DNA of 6,495 bases from DATJFH01 sp035495815. Lineage in GTDB: Bacteria; Acidobacteriota; Terriglobia; Bryobacterales; Bryobacteraceae. A program made the position numbers and the translations under genes. Below the pieces are notes generated by a model. The model worked only from the letters and a program-made list of their open reading frames with translations, was not told where the DNA came from and ran no database searches. Shown here piece after piece: positions 1 through 5,433 of this stretch; positions within the stretch are counted from its first letter, which is position 1; the number at the start of each line of letters is the position of its first letter. The stretch spans positions 1 through 6,495 of the forward strand of contig DATJFH010000149.1 of the NCBI GenBank assembly GCA_035495815.1. Direction: 5' to 3'.

Positions 1-106
1 AACCGTCAATGAGCCCATCGATGCGCAGCTTCTCAGCTTGCTGGGCAGGAGCGGAACTGATCCCGGCCAGCGCTAAACAAAAAACTCCCGTTGAGCGACA
101 TGCCAT
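1..106 (-). CDS. 5' end of a putative secreted protein, partial at left edge
   Basis: Reading leftward from ATG at 106-104, the first 35 codons are open to the window edge. They give a typical Sec signal peptide: a short basic start (MACR), a hydrophobic core around VFCLALAG, and a small-residue region with a likely signal peptidase I site after APA (about residue 21). The mature protein would begin QQAEKLRIDGLIDG. A purine-rich GAAGAG lies 6 nt upstream of the ATG and supports this start. A second ATG at 101-99 is in another frame and gives no convincing leader. The product should be exported to the periplasm or beyond. The visible mature part is about 14 residues, too short to name a family. 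It lies downstream of the ConA-like remnant on the same strand. The signal peptide is clear; the function is unknown. Confidence 0.6.
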   Translation of the reverse strand, partial: MACRSTGVFCLALAGISSAPAQQAEKLRIDGLIDG

Positions 107-141
107 GCCTTACTCTTCGGCAAGAAACCTCTATTTTTTAA

Positions 142-167
142 GCCCACCTGCGCGCAGGTTCGTGGGC
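142..167. repeat. Inverted repeat upstream of the left-edge secreted gene
   Basis: GCCCAC at 142-147 is mirrored by GTGGGC at 162-167. They enclose a self-complementary core, CCTGCGCGCAGG (147-158), so the whole element can fold into a strong hairpin. It sits 36 nt upstream of the ATG at 106 in the minus-strand gene's leader, next to an A/T-rich tract (132-140). Read on the minus strand the hairpin is followed by a run of A, not T, so it does not look like an intrinsic terminator in that direction; on the plus strand no T-run follows either. It could be an operator or an mRNA leader structure. The pairing is seen directly; any role is inference. Confidence 0.4.
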
Positions 168-285
168 GCAGGGATCAAGGTGAAGCTCGGCTTCATCGGT
201 CAGTCGCCGAGCGGCGGGTCTAATCGGCGCGAACCGAGGCGACGGCGCTGAGGCCGGGCCGCCACCCCCGGCCGGAGACTTTCGG

Positions 286-726
286 TCACAGAGTCTGCCG
301 TCGGGTCACGCGGAGATTCTTTGCCTGCTGCCCGCCGATCAGATTCCGGTTATCTTCCGCCCCGAAGAAAATCCCCGTCGTTCCATCGTTCTTACCCAGC
401 TTCGGAGGACCTTCCCAGGCAGGCGGGATCGACACCACGTTGCCGACTTTGCGGCCCTGTTCGAAATCGAGGAGCTTCGAATCGAGCCAGACTCGTAAGC
501 TCTCGCCCTTCGCCTCAACTTCGAGACGATGGAACGCCGAATCATCAAAGTCTTCGATGGCCCGCGAAAATGCGATCATAGAGCTGCACCCAGTAGCCGG
601 CCGAAGTGCCGCCGATAATGCCGTCGCCCGCCCGCGCGCGGCGGCTTCGAAAATAGGGCCCGGCGTCGGTCACATGGCCGGCAGCATCCTTTGGGACAAG
701 GAGATCCACGGCGATCTTCAGGTTTT
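286..726 (-). pseudogene. Frameshifted remnant of a ConA-like (DUF1080/LamG-type) protein
   Basis: Two minus-strand frames carry consecutive parts of one beta-sandwich protein. The upstream part (about 726-580) reads LKIAVDLLVPKDAAG, then AGPYFRSR, then GDGIIGGTSAGYWVQLY. The downstream part (579-286) reads FHRLEVEAKGESLRVWLDSK, then SIPPAWEGPPKLGKNDGTTG, then FFGAEDNRN and GGQQAKNLRV, ending at a natural TGA (288-286). The frame changes near 580. Family members as I recall them have roughly a dozen extra residues there, so an out-of-frame deletion is likelier than a single-base indel. Without the switch the upstream frame stops at 547-545 after DRIFAGHRRL. No credible start or signal peptide exists upstream of about 726, so the N-terminus is missing too. 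Intact relatives are secreted carbohydrate-associated proteins, often near Gfo/Idh/MocA oxidoreductases. The exact family (3-keto-disaccharide hydrolase DUF1080 or another ConA-like group) is from memory and unsure. Confidence 0.62.
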
Positions 727-780
727 GTCGGCATCGGCGCCCTGCAGAGCGGAGAGCGCACAATCCGAGCCCGGCTGCGC

Positions 781-1014
781 CAATTGAATACCGGTGAAAT
801 CTTGACCGTCATTGCGGATACTCGACGAGCCGCCCTGCTGTTCTCCGAGCATCATGTGGCGGTCGTCAAGTCAGGCGGCACGGCGACTCTCTATGTCGAT
901 GGAATTGCCGAGAGCACTCTCTCCCCGGTTGATACCGGGGCCCCGATCAGTACTTTGCCGACGTCTATCGGTTACAACCCGGGCGGGGGCCGCGCGGCAT
1001 GCAGCGGGGTGTGA
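781..1014 (+). pseudogene. Truncated LamG-like domain fragment
   Basis: The frame ending at TGA 1012-1014 contains HHVAVVKSGGTATLYVDG (about 850-903), the signature strand pair of LamG/ConA-like lectin domains (usually WHHVAVT..GG...LYVDG). It continues to TSIGYNPGGG (about 961-990). The usual next segment, an F-x-G-x-IDEVRIYNRAL-type strand, is absent in all three plus frames: the sequence turns to RAACSGV and stops. The N-terminal side (before about 781) is not recognisable, and the only upstream start in frame is a TTG at 691 without a ribosome site. I read this as a fragment of a larger secreted LamG protein, not a working gene. It lies back to back with the minus-strand ConA-like remnant, and the two share a junction region around 727-780 where nothing is recognisable. 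A small independent lectin-like protein is possible but unlikely without a signal peptide. Confidence 0.5.
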
Positions 1015-1032
1015 GTCGGTTAGAATCAGCTT

Positions 1033-1485
1033 GTGCTCTATTTCTCATGGCTCGAAAAGAACGTCGGCGCCCAACTCTCCGGCGATCAGGTTGGCAAGCC
1101 CGTGTTTGTGCGCGCGCACCTGGAGCTAACCGGCGACCACGGGCTGCTGATACCGATTTCCGAGGCTGGAGTGGCGATCGCCCGGCGGTGGCTTGGGGCG
1201 GATGTGCGCAGCATCTATGCGCTGGGCGGCGTGAAGGACGGGACAGTCTCGCTCCAGGTTGAGTTCGCGCAGGGGCAGACTGCGCTGGTGAGCGCGGAAC
1301 TGAGCCATGGAGGCGAACCGTCCGTGCAACTCCTCTGCGTCGGCCGGCACGGCACGCTGCGCTTCGACGATTTTCCGGAGCCGGCCTTCCTGATGCCACC
1401 CTTCGAGACGCCGAAGCCCGGCTATCGCGCCTACATCGAACGCTCACTTGCCTCGGGAAGGCCCGTGCGCGCCGCAGAAGAGTAA
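1033..1485 (+). CDS. Stand-alone Gfo/Idh/MocA C-terminal-domain-like protein
   Basis: This 150-residue ORF begins at GTG 1033 (TAG four codons upstream) and has no clear Shine-Dalgarno. Its layout matches only the C-terminal substrate/dimerisation domain of Gfo/Idh/MocA enzymes: VGKPVFVRAHLEL (20-32), like the strand after the G-x-I-G-x-P/V turn; a helix SEAGVAIARRWLG (43-55), where family members have D-x-G-x-H-x-x-D; then VRSIYA, a VEFAQGQTALVSAEL strand pair, VGRHGTLRFDD (103-113) and a final YRAYIERSLASGRPV helix (131-145). The NAD-binding Rossmann domain and the E-K-P lysine motif are absent. The catalytic D/H positions appear as E44 and A48, so it should not be an enzyme by itself. It ends 1 nt before the next oxidoreductase, implying coupling. 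It could be an accessory subunit of that enzyme or the tail of a gene that lost its first half. The domain match is by eye and the function is unproven. Confidence 0.6.
   Translation: MLYFSWLEKNVGAQLSGDQVGKPVFVRAHLELTGDHGLLIPISEAGVAIARRWLGADVRSIYALGGVKDGTVSLQVEFAQGQTALVSAELSHGGEPSVQLLCVGRHGTLRFDDFPEPAFLMPPFETPKPGYRAYIERSLASGRPVRAAEE
1476..1482 (+). promoter_or_regulatory. Ribosome binding site deciding the 1487 start
   Basis: AGAAGAG lies 4 nt before ATG 1487, inside the last codons of the preceding ORF. The frame is open further upstream to an ATG at 1448, but that would add 13 residues (starting MPREGPC) that overlap the upstream ORF and disturb the normal first strand of the Rossmann fold. 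The ATG at 1487, 1 nt after the TAA, is therefore the better start and suggests translational coupling. Confidence 0.55.
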
Positions 1486-1486
1486 C

Positions 1487-2605
1487 ATGCCGTACGGAGT
1501 GCTGATCGTTACCGGCGCGATGTCCCATCAGGAAGGCTACGCGGCTGGATTCCAGCAGGACAAGCGCTGCAACTTGATTGCGGTTACGGACGAAAAAGAC
1601 GTTGACGAGCGCCGGGCGCGGCTCAATCAGAAAATGGCGGACGAATTGAGGATTCCCTATATCCGCGATCTTGATGCGGCGCTCGCGCGTCCTGACGCGA
1701 ACATCGTCTCGGTTTGCACCGAGCATCATCGCCAGGGCCGGGTCGCCATCCGCTGCGCCGAGGCGGGCAAGCATATCTACATCGACAAGCCGATGGCCGG
1801 TTCGCTCCGGGAAGCGCGGGAACTGACGGCCATCGTGCGGAAAAAGAATCTGCGCAGCCAGATGTTCACTCAGGTGCTGCTGCCGCCGGCGCAGCGCGCC
1901 AGGCGGTTGTTGGCTTCCGGAGCCCTGGGCGAGTTGCGGGCCTTGCATCATGACCTTCATTTTTCCAAAGGCTACGTCAAAGACCTGCCGCTCAAACCCA
2001 GAACAGAGACGGCCGAGCCGCGCATGTTTCTCGTGCCGGACGCGAAACGCGAAATGTTCAATATCGCTGTCTATTCCCTGGCGATGTTTCGTTGGCTCAC
2101 CCGCCGCGATTTCAAGACGGTGAGCGCCGTCACCGCGAATTACTTCCTGGAAAACAATGTCGTCCGCGACTACGAGGATTTCGGCGTGCTGTCGTTGACC
2201 CTGGACGGCGGCATCGTGGCAACCATTTCTTCGGGCCGTACCGGCTGGCGGAGCCATCCCGGTGGCGGTCACAATCGCACCAAGCTGGTGGGGACCAGAG
2301 GCACAGCTTTCATCGACGGCTTCGCGACGCGAGCCGAAATTACCGGCGACCGGCAAGCCTTCTGGAGGACGCCGCCCGAGAATCCGGACGATCCGGCAGC
2401 CTTCTGGGCTTCGAGCGATCAGCGGAAAGCGGGCGCCGTGGAATGGGCGATTCCGGCCGCGGCAGTCTCCGATCAAAGCGCCTTCCTCGACGCGCTGGAC
2501 AAGGGCAGGGACGGCGAGGTTGCGATTGCCGATGCCGTGCGAGTCCTGGAGGCTCTTTTCGGCGCGTACCGTTCAGCCGCGTTGCGGGATGTCGTGCGGC
2601 TGTAG
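1487..2605 (+). CDS. Gfo/Idh/MocA family oxidoreductase, cytoplasmic
   Basis: This 372-residue protein is of normal length for NAD(P)-dependent Gfo/Idh/MocA oxidoreductases, which act on hydroxyls of sugars, cyclitols or their derivatives. No signal peptide or membrane segment is seen. The N-terminal Rossmann half (about 1-125) starts YGVLIVTG, with a degenerate glycine loop, and includes the acidic strand end VTDE (33-36), a VSVCTEHH segment (74-81) and YIDKPMAG (98-105), where D100-K101-P102 replaces the common E-K-P and K101 is the expected catalytic or cofactor lysine. The C-terminal half carries FNIAVYSLAMFRWL (191-204). Here N192 and Y196 stand where most members have Asp and His. Tyr at this place is known in Zymomonas glucose-fructose oxidoreductase and dimeric dihydrodiol dehydrogenase; the Asn is unusual. 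LVGTRGTAFIDG (267-278) is the usual late strand. It lies 1 nt after ORF 1033 and 148 nt before gene 2754. Family is certain; substrate is not. Confidence 0.93.
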   Translation: MPYGVLIVTGAMSHQEGYAAGFQQDKRCNLIAVTDEKDVDERRARLNQKMADELRIPYIRDLDAALARPDANIVSVCTEHHRQGRVAIRCAEAGKHIYIDKPMAGSLREARELTAIVRKKNLRSQMFTQVLLPPAQRARRLLASGALGELRALHHDLHFSKGYVKDLPLKPRTETAEPRMFLVPDAKREMFNIAVYSLAMFRWLTRRDFKTVSAVTANYFLENNVVRDYEDFGVLSLTLDGGIVATISSGRTGWRSHPGGGHNRTKLVGTRGTAFIDGFATRAEITGDRQAFWRTPPENPDDPAAFWASSDQRKAGAVEWAIPAAAVSDQSAFLDALDKGRDGEVAIADAVRVLEALFGAYRSAALRDVVRL

Positions 2606-2704
2606 ACCCGCCCCTAAAACCGGTCCGGCTTCGGCGTCAGCAGCCTCTCGCCGGGTCTCTGAAGTGACCGGTAAGATGAAGCCGATGCGCGGCGCAAGCT
2701 GGTA

Positions 2705-2710
2705 TATACT
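2705..2710 (+). promoter_or_regulatory. Possible -10 element before the exported oxidoreductase pair
   Basis: TATACT, in the context CTGGTATATACT, is one base from the consensus TATAAT and stands out in a G+C-rich 145-nt gap. No good -35 hexamer is seen at 16-18 nt spacing, so this is weak. If real, transcription would start near 2717 and leave a leader of about 35 nt before the gene at 2754, separating the exported pair from ORFs 1033 and 1487. No terminator with a T-run is visible in 2606-2700, so readthrough from 1487 is equally possible. Confidence 0.3.
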
Positions 2711-2742
2711 CAAGTCCGAAGTGGAAGGAAAATTCGCTCAAC

Positions 2743-2746
2743 GGAG
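2743..2746 (+). promoter_or_regulatory. Shine-Dalgarno GGAG deciding the 2754 start
   Basis: GGAG in AACGGAGATAA precedes two consecutive ATG codons at 2751 and 2754. Spacing is 4 nt to the first and 7 nt to the second. The second is closer to the usual optimum and gives the standard leader start MNRRYFL. The choice changes the protein by one Met only. Confidence 0.6.
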
Positions 2747-2753
2747 ATAAATG

Positions 2754-4031
2754 ATGAACCGCCGCTACTTCCTCCCCGCCGCATTGGGGGCACTCACCAC
2801 CGCGCGCCGAGCCGTTGCGGCTTCCGACAAGATCAACATCGTGCTGATGGGTGTGCGCGGCCGCGGCCGCAGCCTGACGAAGGCCTTCTGCGACCAGGCC
2901 GACGTGAATATCACCCATGTCTGCGATGTGGATCAGAACGTGGTTGATGGCGCTTACAAGATTATTGAGGATTCCGGCCGCAGGCGGCCGCCGCTCGTGG
3001 CCGATCTGCGCCGCTGTCTTGAAGACAAGACGGTCGATGCCATCGTGATGGGCACTCCCATTCACTGGCATGCCCCCGGCACGATCATGGCTTGTGACGC
3101 CGGTAAGGACGTGTATGTGGAAAAGCCGGTCTCGCACAACATCCGCGAGGGCCGATTGATGGTGGAAGCCGCGCGACGGAACAAGCGCATCGTGCAAGCT
3201 GGCACTCAGTTACCGAGTTTGCCTGTCACGCTGGCTTTTCAAAACCACGTGGAATCGGGTAAGCTCGGCCGGATCCTGATGGCCAAGGTGTGGAACGTCC
3301 AGCTGCGGAAGAATATCGGCCACAAGGAAGATGAACCAGTGCCTTCGGGTATCGATTACGAGATCTGGACAGGACCGCTCCCCAAACTGCCCTTTAACCG
3401 GAACCGCTTCCACGGCACTGTCAACTGGCATTGGCATTACGGCGTGGGCGACATAGGGAACGACGGAGTGCATCAGCTGGACATGGCCCGCCGCGCCCTG
3501 GGAGTGACACTGCCAAATCGCGTCACCGGCATGGGCCGCAAAATGTACTTCGATGACGACCAGCAAACCCCGGACACGATGAATATCACCTACGAGTTTG
3601 GGGACAAGCTGATCTCCTTCGAGCAGCGCCTGTGGAATCCCTATGGCCTCGAGGGTTGCGACAACGGAGTGGCCGTGTATGGCGACAGGGCAGTGGCGCA
3701 GATCGGCAGATTCCGTGGACAGACATACGGCTATCGCGTGATGGACGACAAGGGCGCGACGATCCATAGTGAGGAGCACGGGGCGACTTCGATCGACCTG
3801 CCGCACGCCCGCAACTTCCTCGACTGCATCCGCAGCAGGGAGAAGCCGCGGGTTGAGATCGAACAGGGGCACTGGGCTACCTCGCTCGCGCATTTGGGAA
3901 ACATCGTGGCGCGCACCGGGCGGCCGGTTCGATACGACGCGAAGTCGGAGACCGTGGTTGACGATCCGGAAGCCAACAAGCTTGTCCGCCGTGAATACCG
4001 CCCCCATTGGTCACGGCCGGCGGGGGTTTGA
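2754..4031 (+). CDS. Gfo/Idh/MocA family oxidoreductase with Tat-like leader
   Basis: This 425-residue protein has a twin-arginine-type leader, NRRYFLPAALGAL (2-14), with R3-R4 before a hydrophobic stretch and a likely cleavage after AVAA (20-23). It is therefore probably folded with its cofactor in the cytoplasm and exported. The Rossmann domain follows: INIVLMGVRGRGRS (27-40) with the glycine loop, CDVD (57-60) at the end of the second strand, VMGTPIHWHAP (98-108) and YVEKPVSH (121-128) with the catalytic-type K124. The C-terminal domain has VNWHWHYGVGDIGNDGVHQLD (223-243), the form seen in exported members (GN-x-GVHQ-x-D). H240 is the conserved catalytic-type His. The terminal KLVRREYR (409-416) is also typical. 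Length fits this exported subgroup. Gene 4033 starts 1 nt after its stop, so the two are probably co-translated. Possible roles include oxidation or epimerisation of a glycoside; the substrate cannot be read. Tat export is inferred from the leader. Confidence 0.94.
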   Translation: MNRRYFLPAALGALTTARRAVAASDKINIVLMGVRGRGRSLTKAFCDQADVNITHVCDVDQNVVDGAYKIIEDSGRRRPPLVADLRRCLEDKTVDAIVMGTPIHWHAPGTIMACDAGKDVYVEKPVSHNIREGRLMVEAARRNKRIVQAGTQLPSLPVTLAFQNHVESGKLGRILMAKVWNVQLRKNIGHKEDEPVPSGIDYEIWTGPLPKLPFNRNRFHGTVNWHWHYGVGDIGNDGVHQLDMARRALGVTLPNRVTGMGRKMYFDDDQQTPDTMNITYEFGDKLISFEQRLWNPYGLEGCDNGVAVYGDRAVAQIGRFRGQTYGYRVMDDKGATIHSEEHGATSIDLPHARNFLDCIRSREKPRVEIEQGHWATSLAHLGNIVARTGRPVRYDAKSETVVDDPEANKLVRREYRPHWSRPAGV

Positions 4032-4032
4032 A

Positions 4033-5196
4033 ATGCAGACCCGGCGCTCTCTCCTTTTATCGGCGCTGGCGACGGCGGCAGTCGCCAGCCCCGCAAAGAC
4101 GTACCGTGTGGCGGTAATCGGCCATACGGGCCGCGGCAACTACGGACATGGGATCGATACGGTTTGGAACGCCTTTTCCCGGATGGAAGTAGTGGGTGTA
4201 TCGGATCCGGATGAAAAGGGCCGCATCGCCGCCGTTGCGCGGACCCGCGCCAAGAGGAGCTACGCCGATTACCGGGAGATGCTCCGCAAGGAGAAGCCGG
4301 ATCTGGTGGGAATTGGTCCGCGATGGATGGACCAGCGAGTCGAAATGGTGACGGCGGCCGCCGAGGCTGGAGCCCACATATACATGGAGAAGCCCTTCGC
4401 CCAGAGCCTGGCCGAGGCCGACCGGATGGTGGAGGTGGTTCGAAAGAACAAGGTGAAGCTCCAGTTGGCTCACCAGATGCGGACATCACCTTACGTGTTG
4501 CGGGCGAAGGCCATGGTGGACGCCGGTGAGATTGGAGTCATTCAGGAGGCGCGAGCCCGAGGGAAGGAAGACCGGCGCGCCGGCGGTGAAGACATGATGG
4601 TGCTGGGCTCGCACGTCTGCGACATGCTCCGCTATTTCCTCGGCAATCCGATGTGGGTCACCGCTCATGTGACGCACGATGGCGCGGAGATCGGTAGCTC
4701 GGACGTGCGCCAGGCGACGGAGCCGATCGGGCCGATCGCCGGGAATCAGGTAAGCGCCATGTTCGCCTATCCGGCGGGCGTCCATGGCTTCTTTGCCTCC
4801 CGCGCTAGCGATAAAACGGATCCGCTGCGGTTCGGGACGTGGCTCTACGGAAGCAAAGGCGTGCTGTTTCTGCCAAACGGCATCTATCCCGGCGGCGGAC
4901 TCTTCGTCCTGCGGTCCCCGGCCTGGGTTCCGGATGCAAAACATCAATGGACGACGATAGAGGCGAAACCTGATCTGGCTAGCCAGGGTATCGACGGCTC
5001 CGGGCACGACATCGCGAATGCGTTGATGGTCGCCGATCTGATTCGAGCGGTCGAAACCGATGGAAAGCCTTGCTGCAATGAAGAGGATGGACGGTGGACG
5101 ATCGAGATGATTCACGGCGTTTACCAGGCGCAGAAAGCCGGGAACCGCGTGAAGCTGCCGCTGGTCGATCGCGCTCATCCTCTGGCCAAGCTCTGA
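4033..5196 (+). CDS. Gfo/Idh/MocA family oxidoreductase with Tat-like leader, second copy
   Basis: This 387-residue protein starts at ATG 4033, preceded by CGGGGG about 6 nt upstream and 1 nt after the previous TGA. The frame is open back to 3769, but that extension lies inside gene 2754 and lacks a leader, so it is rejected. The leader is MQTRRSLLLSALATAAVA (1-18), R4-R5 followed by a hydrophobic run, which is Tat-like but short. The Rossmann half has YRVAVIGHTGRGNYG (24-38), VSDPD (56-60) and YMEKPFAQ (117-124) with K120. The C-terminal half has GGEDMMVLGSHVCDMLRYFLG (184-204). H194 is conserved, while V190 replaces the Asp four residues earlier, as I recall for this exported subgroup. A late strand, WLYGSKGVLFLPNG (270-283), and the end KLPLVDRAHPLA are as expected. 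It differs clearly from gene 2754, so this is not a recent duplication. Probably an exported sugar or cyclitol dehydrogenase working with its neighbour; the reaction is unknown. Confidence 0.93.
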   Translation: MQTRRSLLLSALATAAVASPAKTYRVAVIGHTGRGNYGHGIDTVWNAFSRMEVVGVSDPDEKGRIAAVARTRAKRSYADYREMLRKEKPDLVGIGPRWMDQRVEMVTAAAEAGAHIYMEKPFAQSLAEADRMVEVVRKNKVKLQLAHQMRTSPYVLRAKAMVDAGEIGVIQEARARGKEDRRAGGEDMMVLGSHVCDMLRYFLGNPMWVTAHVTHDGAEIGSSDVRQATEPIGPIAGNQVSAMFAYPAGVHGFFASRASDKTDPLRFGTWLYGSKGVLFLPNGIYPGGGLFVLRSPAWVPDAKHQWTTIEAKPDLASQGIDGSGHDIANALMVADLIRAVETDGKPCCNEEDGRWTIEMIHGVYQAQKAGNRVKLPLVDRAHPLAKL

Positions 5197-5288
5197 GTCG
5201 CCGAGGATTGCCGGCCCGGATGAAACTCATCTCGCCGCGCGTAGTTGGCCGTCGAACGCGTGCGGATCCCATGCCGTGAGTGGTTTGG

Positions 5289-5330
5289 GGAAGGTTAAGC
5301 TTTCCTTCCAGACCCACGCGAACAGTCTGG
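5289..5330. other. Two overlapping weak hairpins in the convergent intergenic region
   Basis: GGAAGG (5289-5294) pairs with CCTTCC (5304-5309) across a 9-nt loop. CCAGAC (5308-5313) pairs with GTCTGG (5325-5330) across an 11-nt loop. The two share 5308-5309, so they exclude each other if both arms are fully paired. They lie about 95 nt past the stop of the oxidoreductase gene, where a terminator is expected, but neither is followed by a T-run on either strand. They may help Rho-dependent termination or mRNA 3' end stability. The pairing is seen; the function is not established. Confidence 0.3.
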
Positions 5331-5343
5331 CCCGCGGCCGGAA

Positions 5344-5417
5344 TTCAACAGATTTCAACACATTCAACACCCGCTGACCGGTTCAACAGATTTCGACAGT
5401 CTTCAACACATTCAACA
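5344..5417. repeat. Array of seven TTCAACA-type heptamers in helical phase
   Basis: TTCAACA occurs at 5344, 5354, 5363, 5382, 5402 and 5411, with a one-base variant TTCGACA at 5392. Start-to-start distances are 10, 9, 19, 10, 10 and 9 bp, so all units lie close to one face of the helix. The array forms two blocks: three units (5344-5369) and four units (5382-5417). The spacers repeat (GAT then CA in the first; GAT, GTC, CA in the second), so block two looks like block one with one extra 10-bp unit. The 12-bp gap between blocks is G+C-rich. The array lies between convergent genes, ending 17 nt before the glycosyltransferase stop. The last unit also forms CAACA-G-TGTTG (5413-5423). It could be a protein-binding iteron array, a 3'-end element or a simple tandem expansion. 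There is no sign of CRISPR: units are too short and the spacers are not unique. Confidence 0.75.
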
Positions 5418-5433
5418 GTGTTGCCGACCGAAC

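Noticed and set aside
9..251. An 80-codon plus-strand frame, including a stretch KVKLGFIGQ that resembles the start of a Gfo/Idh Rossmann domain
   Set aside because: The resemblance is only about seven residues and is followed by Arg-rich low-complexity sequence and a stop, with no second strand or helix. The opposite strand carries a convincing signal-peptide gene at 1-106.
923..940. CCCCGG-TTGATA-CCGGGG perfect hairpin
   Set aside because: It lies inside the LamG-like frame at VDTG, has no T-run, and short G+C stems of this size are expected by chance in such DNA.
965..2476. A 503-codon open frame on the minus strand opposite the first oxidoreductase
   Set aside because: It is an antisense shadow of a clear Gfo/Idh/MocA gene in G+C-rich DNA. 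Its translation is rich in Arg, Ala and Pro, shows no domain I recognise and has no ribosome site.
2619..2672. Two ACCGGT palindromes (2619 and 2667) in the gap between oxidoreductases
   Set aside because: Six-base palindromes rich in G+C are common here, and 48-bp spacing with no further symmetry gives no support for an operator.
3210..4007. A 265-codon minus-strand open frame opposite the second oxidoreductase
   Set aside because: Shadow frame: the plus strand encodes all expected family motifs across the same span, and the minus product resembles nothing.
4486..5178. A 230-codon minus-strand open frame opposite the third oxidoreductase
   Set aside because: Shadow of the plus-strand gene; no leader, ribosome site or recognisable motif.
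5344..5417. CRISPR array or transposon end
   Set aside because: Units are 7 bp with 2-3 bp spacers that themselves recur, far below CRISPR repeat and spacer sizes. No cas gene, transposase or terminal inverted repeat is present.
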